Assembly (NCBI RefSeq): GCF_000719955.1
Contig: NZ_JOII01000022.1
Span: 62,001-126,000, forward strand
Direction of reading: 5' to 3'
Source: Streptomyces albidoflavus
Lineage (GTDB): Bacteria; Actinomycetota; Actinomycetes; Streptomycetales; Streptomycetaceae
DNA length: 64,000 nucleotides
The notes under the pieces were generated by a model. That model did not search any database. It was not told the origin of the DNA and saw nothing but the letters and a program-made list of their open reading frames with translations. The translations under genes were made by a program, and so were the position numbers. Positions 26,100-34,588 of the stretch are shown one piece after another. Position 1 is the first letter of the stretch. Each line of letters starts with the position of its first letter.

Positions 26100-26120
26100 T
26101 ACGGATCATAACTATCCGTA
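26100..26120. promoter_or_regulatory. Operator-like inverted repeat between divergent genes
   Basis: TACGGAT (26100-26106) and ATCCGTA (26114-26120) are perfect inverted repeats with a 7-base spacer. The minus strand of the left half and spacer contains TATGAT (26109-26104), a good -10 for the small membrane protein gene. The S9 peptidase ATG is 60 bases to the right. Confidence 0.4.
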
Positions 26121-26179
26121 CACGCGCATGGATCGGCGCACGGCAGCACAAGGGGGCGCTTGAGCCATAGTCTCCTGGC

Positions 26180-28321
26180 ATGCCTACCGAACACCTCAGC
26201 TTCCCGCGGCAGCACGCGCGGACCCAGCGGTTCACCCTCGGGGCGCCCCGGGCGTTCACCGTCGCCCCGGACGGCTCCCGGGTCGTCTTCCTCCGCTCGG
26301 CCTCCGGCACCGAACGGGCCCAGGCCCTCTGGGTGCTGGACCTGGAGGGCGAGCCGCACGAGCGTCCCGTCGCCGATCCGGCGGCCCTGCTGGCCGGCGC
26401 CGGCGAGCAGCTGTCGGCCGCCGAGCGGGCCCGCCGCGAGCGCAGCCGGGAGGGCGGCGCGGGCATCGTCGGGTACGCCGTGGACGAGGCGGTGGAGACG
26501 GCCGCGTTCACCCTCTCGGGGCGGCTCTACGTGGCGGACCTGCGCCCCGGCGGGACCTCCCCGGCGCCGGTGCGCCAACTGGACGTGCCGGGGCCGGTGA
26601 TCGACCCGCGCCCCTCGCCCGACGGCCGGTACGTCGCGTACACGGTGCGGGGCGCGCTCCGGGTGGTGGCGGCCGACGGCGGCGGCGACCGGGCGGTGGC
26701 CGAGCCGGAGGCGGAGTCGGTGACGTACGGCCTCGCGGAGTTCGCGGCGGCCGAGGAGATGGACCGCTCGCGCGGCTTCTGGTGGGCGCCGGACAGCTCG
26801 GCGCTGCTGGTGGAGCGGGCCGACGACGCGCCCGTGGCCCGTTGGTGGATCGCCGACCCGGCCCGCCCGGCGGCCGAACCGGCCCGGGTGGCCTACCCCT
26901 CGGCGGGCACCCCCAACGCCGAGGTGCGGCTCTTCGCCTACCCGCTGGACGGGGCCGGGCGCACCGAGATCGGCTGGGACCGGAAGCGTTACCCGTACCT
27001 GGCGCGGGTGGGCTGGGACGCGCACGGCCCGCTGCTGCTGGTCCAGTCCCGCGACCAGCGCGGCCAGCTCTACCTGGCCGCCGACCCTGCCACCGGCGAG
27101 ACCCGGATGGTCCACGCCGACGAGGACCCGCGCTGGCTCGACCTGCACGCGGGCGCCCCCGCGCGGACCCCCGACGGGCGGCTGGTGCGGATCGCCGACG
27201 AGGGCGGCGCGCGGGTGCTGGCCGTCGGCGACCGGCCGCTGACCTCGGACGCCTTCCACGTGCGCGGCCTGCTGGACGTGGGCGCCGACGACCTGCTGGT
27301 CCAGGTCTCGGCGGGGCCCGGCGCCGAGGAGCCGGAGACCGGCGAGATCCACGTGCTGCGCGTCAACGAACTGGGCACGGAGCGGCTGAGCACCGGAGCC
27401 GGTGTGCACGGCGCGGTGCGCGGCGGACCGGTCACCGTCCTCGTCTCCTCGACCCTGGAGCGGCCGGGGCAGCGGGCCCGCGTCCTGCGCGAGGGCGAGG
27501 AGATCGCCGTCGTCGCCTCGCACGCAGAAAGTCCGGTAATCGCCCCTCGGCCGACGCTCACCCGGGCCGGGAAGAGCAAGATCCCCGCCGCCGTGCTGCT
27601 CCCCTCCGGCTACCGCGAAGGGGACGGTCCGCTCCCGGTCCTCCTCGACCCGTACGGCGGCCCGCACGGCCAGCGGGTGCTCGCCGCCCACAACGCCCAC
27701 CTGACCTCGCAGTGGTTCGCCGACCAGGGGTTCGCGGTGATCGTCGCGGACGGCCGGGGCAGCCCGGGTCACTCCCCCGCCTGGGAGAAGGCGATCCGCC
27801 ACGAGTTCACCGCCACCCTGGACGACCAGGTGGAGGCGGTCCACGCGCTCGCCGAGGAGTTCCCGCTCGACCTCTCCCGGGTCTCCATCCGCGGCTGGTC
27901 GTACGGCGGCTACCTCTCGGCCCTCGCCGTGCTGCGCCGCCCCGACGTCTTCCACGCGGGCATCGCCGGGGCCCCGGTGACCGACTGGCGGCTCTACGAC
28001 ACGCACTACACCGAGCGGTACCTCGGCGACCCGGCCGAGGCCGACGGCGAGGTCTACGCCCGCAACTCGCTCGTCACCGACGAGGGCCTCTCGGCCGCCG
28101 CCGCGCAGCACCGGCCGCTGATGATCGTGCACGGCCTCGCCGACGACAACGTGGTGGCCGCCCACACCCTGCGCCTCTCCAGCGCCCTGCTGGCCGCGGG
28201 CCGCCCGCACGAGGTGCTGCCGCTCTCCGGCGTCACCCACATGACCCCGCAGGAACAGGTCGCGGAGAACCTGCTCCTCCTCCAGGTCGACTTCCTGAAG
28301 CGGTCCCTGGGCATGGCCTAA
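26180..28321 (+). CDS. S9 family prolyl oligopeptidase / dipeptidyl peptidase IV-like
   Basis: A 713-residue serine peptidase with an N-terminal DPP4-type beta-propeller (about 1-440) and a C-terminal alpha/beta hydrolase. The catalytic triad is Ser574 in RGWSYGGYLS, Asp655 or Asp656 in GLADDNVV, and His687 in GVTHM. The propeller carries AEEMDRSRGFWWAPDS, the Glu-containing element that binds the substrate N-terminus in DPP IV enzymes. No signal peptide is visible, so it acts in the cytoplasm on proline-containing peptides. CATAGT at 26166-26171, about 9 bases before the ATG, could be a -10 of a near-leaderless message. It ends 4 bases inside the convergent next gene. Confidence 0.9.
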   Translation: MPTEHLSFPRQHARTQRFTLGAPRAFTVAPDGSRVVFLRSASGTERAQALWVLDLEGEPHERPVADPAALLAGAGEQLSAAERARRERSREGGAGIVGYAVDEAVETAAFTLSGRLYVADLRPGGTSPAPVRQLDVPGPVIDPRPSPDGRYVAYTVRGALRVVAADGGGDRAVAEPEAESVTYGLAEFAAAEEMDRSRGFWWAPDSSALLVERADDAPVARWWIADPARPAAEPARVAYPSAGTPNAEVRLFAYPLDGAGRTEIGWDRKRYPYLARVGWDAHGPLLLVQSRDQRGQLYLAADPATGETRMVHADEDPRWLDLHAGAPARTPDGRLVRIADEGGARVLAVGDRPLTSDAFHVRGLLDVGADDLLVQVSAGPGAEEPETGEIHVLRVNELGTERLSTGAGVHGAVRGGPVTVLVSSTLERPGQRARVLREGEEIAVVASHAESPVIAPRPTLTRAGKSKIPAAVLLPSGYREGDGPLPVLLDPYGGPHGQRVLAAHNAHLTSQWFADQGFAVIVADGRGSPGHSPAWEKAIRHEFTATLDDQVEAVHALAEEFPLDLSRVSIRGWSYGGYLSALAVLRRPDVFHAGIAGAPVTDWRLYDTHYTERYLGDPAEADGEVYARNSLVTDEGLSAAAAQHRPLMIVHGLADDNVVAAHTLRLSSALLAAGRPHEVLPLSGVTHMTPQEQVAENLLLLQVDFLKRSLGMA

Positions 28322-29316
28322 CGGCCGCTGTAGGGGCCGGGGTTGTTGTACGGGCCCGGCGCGGTCGCCTGCCAGGGCGCCGGGCCGGGCCCGTACGGTC
28401 CGGGCTGCCCGGGGGCGGGGCGCGGCACCAGCAGGGCGAGCACGACGAGGCCGAGCAGGCAGAGCACCGGCGGCGTCACCAGGGCGAGCTGGGAGGAGGT
28501 GTCGAGGAGCGGGAGCTGCTCGTACACCGAGCCCTGGAGGTAGGCGCTGAGGATCAGGGCCTGGGCGCCGGCGAGCAGGAGGGCGGCGGGCACGCCGAGG
28601 GCCCGCGCGCCGGGGCCCCGTCGCAGGCAGACCACTCCGGCGGCGAGCGTGAGGCAGGCCAGGGCGGCGGTCTGCCAGCCGGGCGCGCCGAGCAGTACCG
28701 AGCTCTGGGGGTGGCCGGTGCCGAAGAAGATCGCCGCGTACCGCTCCCAGCCGAGGTTCCCGCCCGCGTACACCTGCCAGGCCACCACCACGGCCCCGCC
28801 GAGCAGCAGCAGCGCCCCGGCCCAGCCGGCGACCGCGCGCCCCGGCGGGACGGCCGCCTCCCGCGGTCCGGCGGGACGGCGTCCGGCGGCGGCGAGGACG
28901 ATCAGGACGAGGCCGCCGAGGACGGAACCGGCCGTGGTCGCGAGGGCCCCCGGGTGCGGACCGCCGAACAGGTCGCCCCCGTCAGCCGCCTGGACGAGGC
29001 CGACCGTCGCGGGCAGCCGCAGGGCCACGGTGAGCGCGCCGGTGGCGGCCAGCAGCACGGCCGCCGACGCCGACCGCATCACCTTGACCGCCACCACGGC
29101 GTACAGGACGAGCAGCAGCACGTCCTCACCGGTGGTGTAGGCGCTCCGCCGCAGGCCGTACCCCGCCGCCTGGCCCGCCCAGTGCCACCAGAGGCCCTCC
29201 GGCCCGCCGACCGTCAGGTCGCGGATCACCCACCCCAGCACCACGGCGGCCAGCAAGGAACTGACGACGGAACCGGCGACACGCCCGCCCCGCCCGAGTA
29301 TCTGTGTCTCCCCCAT
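28318..29316 (-). CDS. Multi-pass membrane protein, unrecognised family
   Basis: A 332-residue protein with about seven hydrophobic helices (for example VAGSVVSSLLAAVVLGWVI, VLLLVLYAVVAVKVM, AVLLAATGALTVAL, VLGGLVLIVLAA, WAGALLLLGGAVVVAWQVYAGG) and a Pro/Gly/Tyr-rich C-terminal tail (APGPYNNPGPYSGR). I cannot assign a family. ATG at 29316 has GGAAGGATC about 8 bases upstream and removes a 12-residue unconserved extension. The stop overlaps that of the convergent S9 peptidase by 4 bases. Confidence 0.65.
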   Translation of the reverse strand: MGETQILGRGGRVAGSVVSSLLAAVVLGWVIRDLTVGGPEGLWWHWAGQAAGYGLRRSAYTTGEDVLLLVLYAVVAVKVMRSASAAVLLAATGALTVALRLPATVGLVQAADGGDLFGGPHPGALATTAGSVLGGLVLIVLAAAGRRPAGPREAAVPPGRAVAGWAGALLLLGGAVVVAWQVYAGGNLGWERYAAIFFGTGHPQSSVLLGAPGWQTAALACLTLAAGVVCLRRGPGARALGVPAALLLAGAQALILSAYLQGSVYEQLPLLDTSSQLALVTPPVLCLLGLVVLALLVPRPAPGQPGPYGPGPAPWQATAPGPYNNPGPYSGR

Positions 29317-29413
29317 GCCCGCGATCCTTCCGGCAACGCCAGCCACCCACAAGGGGGCGCGCCTCGGCGGGAGTTACGGCCCACCGGGTCGGCGCGGGCC
29401 GGCCCCCGGGGGC

Positions 29414-30307
29414 TCAGCGGGTCAGCGCGAGCAGTTCCTCGACCGCCGGGCCCTCGTCGCCCGCGCCGAGGCGGGCGACGGCCGCGAAGGCGGCGTCCAC
29501 CCGGCTCCAGGCGTGCAGGCGGTCCGGGTCGAGCCCGTAGGCGGCGGCGACCCCGGCGCACCGGGCCTCGACGCCCTCCCGCCCCGCGCCCGCCACGACG
29601 AAGTCCACGGCGTCGAAGCAGGGGTCACCGGCGCAGGCTTTCGGGTCGATGGCCACCAGGCCGCGCCCGGCGCCGCCGTCGAGCACGTTGCCGGGGTGCA
29701 GGTCGCCGTGGAGCAGCACGGTGGTCGTCTCCGTGTCCAGCAGCCGTTCGCACCGCCCGAGGGCCCGGTCCCACGCGGCGGCGTCCAGCCGCGCCCCGAC
29801 GGCGGGCTCGGCCAGCCGCCGCCCGACCCGGGCGAAGGCTTCCTCCATCCGCCCGCGCAGGAGCCGTGGGGTCGTCGCGGCCGGGGCGGCGCCGTGCAGG
29901 GCCGCCATCAGCTCCGCCCACGGCCCGGGGCCCGGCGGGGGCAGCTCCGCCACCGGCGTGCCGGGCACGACCTCCTCCAGCACCATGGCCCCCTCCGCCG
30001 CGTCGAGGGCGAGCACGGCCGGCACCCGGCCCGAGGGGGCGAACCACCCCAGCATCACGGCCTGTTCGGCCAGCAGTTCCCGTTCCGGGCCGATCTTCAG
30101 CACGGCGGGCGTCCCGTCCGGCCACCGGCACCGCAGCGTGACCGAGGAGGCGCCGTCCGGGAGGGGGCCGCCGAGCACCAGTCCCCACCGGGAGGCCAGC
30201 CGGGCGAGGAGTTCCGGCACGGCGGCGCACCACTGCGCGACTTGCGGCCCGAAGCGCCCCACCAGCCTCGCGGTCAGGCTCTCCACATCCACCGGCGGTC
30301 GCTCCAT
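29414..30307 (-). CDS. Aminoglycoside/hydroxyurea phosphotransferase-family kinase
   Basis: A 297-residue APH-fold kinase of the PF04655 (streptomycin 6-kinase-like) family. Motifs are the lysine strand (GTPAVLKIGPERELLAEQAVMLGW), catalytic loop LLHGDLHPGNVLD and metal loop VAIDPKACAGDPCFDAVDF. Such enzymes phosphorylate aminoglycosides or hydroxyurea-type antibiotics, but many chromosomal copies have unknown substrates. No biosynthetic or resistance genes surround it, so resistance is a possibility rather than a call. A hairpin at 30341 isolates it from the peptide transporter operon. Confidence 0.82.
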   Translation of the reverse strand: MERPPVDVESLTARLVGRFGPQVAQWCAAVPELLARLASRWGLVLGGPLPDGASSVTLRCRWPDGTPAVLKIGPERELLAEQAVMLGWFAPSGRVPAVLALDAAEGAMVLEEVVPGTPVAELPPPGPGPWAELMAALHGAAPAATTPRLLRGRMEEAFARVGRRLAEPAVGARLDAAAWDRALGRCERLLDTETTTVLLHGDLHPGNVLDGGAGRGLVAIDPKACAGDPCFDAVDFVVAGAGREGVEARCAGVAAAYGLDPDRLHAWSRVDAAFAAVARLGAGDEGPAVEELLALTR

Positions 30308-30340
30308 GCGGGCCAGTGTGGCAGCACGGGCCGCACAGGC

Positions 30341-30374
30341 GACCGGCCGGAGCGCAGAAGCGCTCCGGCCGGTC
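30341..30374 (-). terminator. Terminator of oligopeptide importer operon 1
   Basis: A perfect 15-bp stem (30341-30355 with 30360-30374) closes an AGAA tetraloop, 113 bases past the end of the OppF-like gene on the minus strand. Confidence 0.7.
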
Positions 30375-30486
30375 TACGGCACCCGCACGGCCGTACGCTG
30401 TCGACTCTGACGCGTCCGTATATCGGAACCGCGTCTGCCAAGTTGCCGTCGTGTTAACGCAGTTGATCCCGGTTTGTCGTCTTGAA

Positions 30487-31713
30487 TCAGGATTCGGCCG
30501 AACCGGTGCCCCGCCCGTCCCCGGTGTCGTCCCCCGGCCGCTCCTCCTCGGCCTGGACCACGATCTGCTTCTCCTCGGCGAAGTGGCAGGCGGAGGGGTG
30601 CGCCTCGGGCCCGTCGAGCCCCCGGAAGACCGCGGGGACGGCGAGCAGCGGTTCCTCCAGGGCGCACCGGTCCTGCGCCTTCCAGCAGCGGGTGCGGAAG
30701 TGGCAGCCCGAGGGCGGGTTGGCCGGCGAGGGCACATCCCCGGTGAGGATGATCCGCTCCCGGCGTTCGCGGGCGCCGGGGTCGGGGACGGGGACGGCGG
30801 AGAGCAGGGCCTGGGTGTAGGGGTGGGTGGGGTGCTGGTAGATCTCCTCGTCGGTGCCGGTCTCGACGATCTTGCCGAGGTACATGACGGCGACCCGGTC
30901 GGAGATGTGCCGCACGATGGAGAGGTCGTGCGCGATGAAGACGTAGGAGAGGTCGAACTGGTCCTGGAGGTGTTCCAGGAGGTTGACGACCTGGGCCTGG
31001 ACGGAGACGTCGAGGGCGGAGACCGGCTCGTCGGCGACGATGATCTCGGGGCGCAGGGCGAGGCCCCGGGCGATGCCGATGCGCTGGCGCTGACCGCCGG
31101 AGAACTGGTGCGGGTACCGGTTGATGTACTCCGGGTTGAGCCCCACCACGTCGAGGAGTTCCTGCACCCGCTTGCGGCGCGAGCCCTTGGGCGCGACCTC
31201 GGGGTGGATCTCGTACGGCTCGCCGATGATGTCGCCGACCGTCATGCGCGGGTTGAGCGAGGTGTACGGGTCCTGGAAGACCATCTGGATGTTGCGGCGG
31301 ACCGCCTTCAGGGCGCGGCCCGAGAGGCGGGAGACGTCCTCGCCCTTGTAGCGGATCTCCCCGCCGGTGGGGCGCTCCAGGTGGACGAGCATCCGGGCCA
31401 CCGTCGACTTGCCGCAGCCGGACTCGCCGACGATGCCGAGGGTCTCGCCCTGGTGCAGGTCGAAGGAGACCCCGTCGACCGCCTTGACCGCGCCGACCTG
31501 GCGGCGGAAGACGATGCCCTGGGTCAGGGGGAAGTGCTTGACCAGGTGGTGGACCTCCAGGATGGGTTCGCCCGCCGCGCGGGTGGACTCCAGGCGGGAG
31601 CGGGTCAGCAGGTCCTCGGTGGACGGCGGCTGGTTGCCGGGGGTCTGGTCGTCGCGGGTGGCGCCGGTGTTCCCCTCGCCCTCACCGGGGCCGGGCCGCT
31701 CATCGGGCTCCAT
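30487..31713 (-). CDS. Oligopeptide ABC transporter ATP-binding protein (OppF type), operon 1
   Basis: A 408-residue ATPase, last gene of operon 1. Walker A is [13 protein letters not shown], the signature is [17 protein letters not shown], Walker B is [18 protein letters not shown], and the H-loop is [10 protein letters not shown], all intact. The C-terminal oligopeptide-transporter domain ([19 protein letters not shown]) carries the Cys motif typical of OppD/OppF. The N-terminus is a ~40-residue disordered extension. It pairs with the OppD-like ATPase upstream, which overlaps by 14 bases and is broken. It is paralogous to 36428-37576, with a stretch of about 75 identical bases around the signature region. 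Confidence 0.92.
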   Translation of the reverse strand: MEPDERPGPGEGEGNTGATRDDQTPGNQPPSTEDLLTRSRLESTRAAGEPILEVHHLVKHFPLTQGIVFRRQVGAVKAVDGVSFDLHQGETLGIVGESGCGKSTVARMLVHLERPTGGEIRYKGEDVSRLSGRALKAVRRNIQMVFQDPYTSLNPRMTVGDIIGEPYEIHPEVAPKGSRRKRVQELLDVVGLNPEYINRYPHQFSGGQRQRIGIARGLALRPEIIVADEPVSALDVSVQAQVVNLLEHLQDQFDLSYVFIAHDLSIVRHISDRVAVMYLGKIVETGTDEEIYQHPTHPYTQALLSAVPVPDPGARERRERIILTGDVPSPANPPSGCHFRTRCWKAQDRCALEEPLLAVPAVFRGLDGPEAHPSACHFAEEKQIVVQAEEERPGDDTGDGRGTGSAES

Positions 31714-32582
31714 CGAGCGTCTCCTTCCAGAAGTGGCAGGCGCTCCGGCGGCGCGGGTCGACCTCGTAGAGCGGCGGCTCGTCGGTGGTGCAGACCGGCT
31801 GGGCCAGCGGGCAGCGCGGGTGGAAGGCGCAGCCGGGCGGGATGGCCAGCAGGTTGGGCGGCAGCCCCTTGATCGCGTACAGCTCCTGGCCCTTCTGGTC
31901 CAGGCGCGGGATGGAGTCGAGCAGTCCGCGGGTGTACGGGTGGGCGGGGGCCCGGTAGATGTCGTGGACGGGGGCGGTCTCGACGATCCGGCCCGCGTAC
32001 ATCACCGCGATCTTGTCGGCGACGTCGGCGACGACACCGAGGTCGTGGGTGATGAGGATGAGCCCCATGCTCCAGCGCCATCGCCATGGCGATCATGATG
32101 CGCTGGCGCATGCCGCCGGAGAACTGGTGCGGGTACTGGTCGACGCGTGCGGTGGCGGCCGGGATGCGGACCCGGTCCATCAGCTCGACCGCCCGCGCCT
32201 TGGCGTCCTTGCGGGACATGCCGCGGTGGACGGTGAACATCTCGCCGAGCTGCTCGCCGACGGTGAGCACCGGGTTGAGCGAGGAGAGCGCGTCCTGGAA
32301 GATCATCGCCATCTCCGCGCCGCGCACCTTGCGCCGCCGGTCCTCCTTGAGGGTCAGCAGGTCGCGCCCCTCGAAGATGATCTCCCCGCCCGTGATGTGC
32401 CCGGGCGGGGTGTCGAGGATGCCCATGATCGCCTGGGCGGTGACGGACTTGCCGGAGCCGGATTCGCCGAGCACCGCCAGGGTCTCCCCCGCGTCGACGG
32501 AGTAGGAGACGCCGTTGACGGCCTTGGCGACGCCTTCCCTGGTGTGGAACTCCACCTGGAGGTCGCGCACGTCGAGCAACAT
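31700..32582 (-). pseudogene. OppD-type ATPase, operon 1: frameshifted, Walker B region missing
   Basis: The 5' part (ATG 32582) encodes an intact N-terminal half: LEVRDL-like start, Walker [14 protein letters not shown]-loop [12 protein letters not shown] and signature [18 protein letters not shown]. Then, at about 32068-32071, the text jumps straight to [20 protein letters not shown] in another frame (offset of one base), which runs to the stop at 31700. About 30 residues that should hold the Walker B (LIADEPTTALDV) and D-loop are absent. As written the protein would go out of frame and cannot hydrolyse ATP. The junction coincides with the end of a 100-bp tract identical to operon 2 (37855-37954), so assembly error is a serious alternative to mutation. 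Confidence 0.8.
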
Positions 32583-32595
32583 CGGCAGCAGCTCC

Positions 32596-33582
32596 TCAGC
32601 GCAGCTTGGGGTCGAGGGCGTCGCGGACGGCGTCGCCGAGCATGATGAAGGCCAGCACGGTGATGGCGAGCGCCCCGGCCGGCCAGAGCAGCATGTGCGG
32701 GGCGTTGCGGACGTTGGCGGAGGCGTCCGAGATGTCGATGCCCCAGGAGACCGTGGGCGGCCTGAGCCCGACGCCGAGGAAGGAGAGCGTCGCCTCCAGC
32801 GCGATGTACGTCCCCAGCGCGATGGTGGCGACGACGATGACCGGGGCGACGGCGTTCGGGGTGATGTGGCGCAGCAGCATCCGGGTGTTGGAGGCGCCCA
32901 GGGCCCGTGCCGCCTGCACGTAGTCGTTCTGCTTGGCGGTGATGACCGAGCCGCGGGCGATGCGGGAGATCTGCGGCCAGCCCAGCAGCACCATGAAGCC
33001 GATGACCGGCCAGATGGTGGTGGAGGTGACCACGGAGAGCAGGACGAGCCCGCCGAGGACCACCGGGATGGCGAAGAACATGTCGGTGACCCGGGAGAGG
33101 ATCGCGTCCCAGACCCCGCCGAAGAACCCGGCCAGCCCGCCGAGGACGCTGCCGAGGACGGCGACACCGAGGGTGGCGAGGACACCGACCGCCACCGAGG
33201 TGCGGGCGCCGTAGACGGTACGGGTGTACACGTCGCAGCCCTGCTGGTTGAAGCCGAAGGGGTGGCCCGGCTGGGAGCCCTGCTGGGACTTGGCCAGGTC
33301 GCAGGAGAGCGGGTTGCCGGAGGCGATCAGCGAGGGCCAGATCGAGATGACCACCAGGAAGAGGATGATCAGCGAGGAGATCAGGAAGACCGGGTTGCGG
33401 CGCAGGTCGCGCCAGGCGTCCGACCACAGGGAGCGGGGCTTGGTGTCGGGCCCGCCGCCCTGCGGGTCCTGTCCCTCCAGGCTGATGCCCTCGCTCATCG
33501 CCATGTCGGTGGCGGCGCCCGCCCCGGCCGCCGAGATGGCCGACTTGTCGTCCGGGAGGCCCGGCTGCTGCGGGTCAGGCAT
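32596..33582 (-). CDS. Oligopeptide ABC transporter permease (OppC type), operon 1
   Basis: A 328-residue permease with a ~55-residue charged, Gly-rich cytoplasmic leader, a first membrane helix (VFLISSLIILFLVVISIWPSLI), an external domain with two cysteines (LSCDLAKSQ, FGFNQQGCD), and five further helices. The binding-protein-dependent transport EAA motif reads ARALGASNTRMLLRHITPNAVAPVIV. It overlaps the OppB stop by 8 bases and lies 13 bases before the broken OppD gene. Confidence 0.9.
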   Translation of the reverse strand: MPDPQQPGLPDDKSAISAAGAGAATDMAMSEGISLEGQDPQGGGPDTKPRSLWSDAWRDLRRNPVFLISSLIILFLVVISIWPSLIASGNPLSCDLAKSQQGSQPGHPFGFNQQGCDVYTRTVYGARTSVAVGVLATLGVAVLGSVLGGLAGFFGGVWDAILSRVTDMFFAIPVVLGGLVLLSVVTSTTIWPVIGFMVLLGWPQISRIARGSVITAKQNDYVQAARALGASNTRMLLRHITPNAVAPVIVVATIALGTYIALEATLSFLGVGLRPPTVSWGIDISDASANVRNAPHMLLWPAGALAITVLAFIMLGDAVRDALDPKLR

Positions 33583-34498
33583 AGCGAATCCTCGGGTCGA
33601 GTACGGCGTAGAGGAGGTCGACGATGAGGTTGGCGACGAGGAAGACCAGGACCAGCACGGTGACGAAGCCGACCACCGTCTGCGTGTTCTGCCGCAGGAT
33701 GCCCTGGTAGAGCTGGAAGCCGACGCCGTGGATGTTGAAGATCCGCTCGGTCACGATGGCGCCGCCCATCAGCGCCCCGATGTCGGTCCCGATGAAGGTG
33801 ACGACGGGGATCAGCGAGTTGCGCAGCAGGTGCCGGGTGATGACACGGCGCCGGGGCAGCCCCTTGGCGATCGCGGTACGGACGTAGTCGGCGCGCCGGT
33901 TCTCGGCGATGGAGGTCCGGGTGAGCCGGGTGACGTACGCCAGCGAGACCGAGGCGAGGACGAGGCCGGGGACGAAGAGTTCGCCGAAGGTGGCCTCGGA
34001 GGAGACGGCCGGCTTGATCCAGCCCCACTTGACGCCGAGGAGCAGCTGCACGAGCAGGCCGGTGACGAAGGTGGGGACGGAGATCACCACGAGGGTGAGG
34101 ATGAGGACACCGGTGTCGACGGGCCGGCCGCGGCGCAGCCCGGTGACGACGCCGAGGGTGATCCCGATGACGATCTCCAGGACGATCGCCACGATGGTCA
34201 GCCGGATCGTCACGGGGAAGGCCGAGCCCATGAGTTCGGTGACCTTCTGGCCGTTGAACGCCGTCCCGAAGTCCCCGGTGAAGACGTTCCCCATGTACGT
34301 CAGGTACTGCTGCCACACGGGCTTGTCGAGGCCGAGGTCGGTGCGGAGCCGCTGGGCGGTGGCGGGGTCGCACTGCCGGTCGCCGCAGAGTCCGGCGACC
34401 GGGTCGCCCATCACGTTGACCATCAGGAAGATCAGCAGCGTGGCGCCGATGAAGACGGGGATCATCTGCAGCAGGCGCCGGATCACATAACGTCCCAT
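33575..34498 (-). CDS. Oligopeptide ABC transporter permease (OppB type), operon 1
   Basis: A 307-residue permease beginning MGRYVIRRLLQMIPVFIGATLLIFLMV, the conserved OppB/DppB N-terminal helix, with five more helices. The EAA loop is AIAKGLPRRRVITRHLLRNSLIPVV. An external loop carries a Cys pair (AGLCGDRQCDPATA) after the first helix, also found in streptomycete BldK-region permeases as I recall. It starts 91 bases after the SBP stop. Confidence 0.9.
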   Translation of the reverse strand: MGRYVIRRLLQMIPVFIGATLLIFLMVNVMGDPVAGLCGDRQCDPATAQRLRTDLGLDKPVWQQYLTYMGNVFTGDFGTAFNGQKVTELMGSAFPVTIRLTIVAIVLEIVIGITLGVVTGLRRGRPVDTGVLILTLVVISVPTFVTGLLVQLLLGVKWGWIKPAVSSEATFGELFVPGLVLASVSLAYVTRLTRTSIAENRRADYVRTAIAKGLPRRRVITRHLLRNSLIPVVTFIGTDIGALMGGAIVTERIFNIHGVGFQLYQGILRQNTQTVVGFVTVLVLVFLVANLIVDLLYAVLDPRIRYA

Positions 34499-34588
34499 GG
34501 ACGGCTCCGGGTTCGGATCGGGCGGCGGGCGGATACGGGGCGCCCGGCCCGGTGCCGCGCGGGGCGGCGGCCGGGCCGGGCGGGGGGC

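Noticed and set aside
26782..30141. A 1119-codon plus-strand open frame
   Set aside because: It is an out-of-frame shadow of the S9 peptidase that continues antisense to two other genes. Composition is Arg/Pro/Gly-rich.
29414..30307. Dedicated antibiotic-resistance gene of a biosynthetic cluster
   Set aside because: The APH-type kinase is real, but no biosynthetic, export or regulatory genes of a cluster surround it, so resistance is not claimed.
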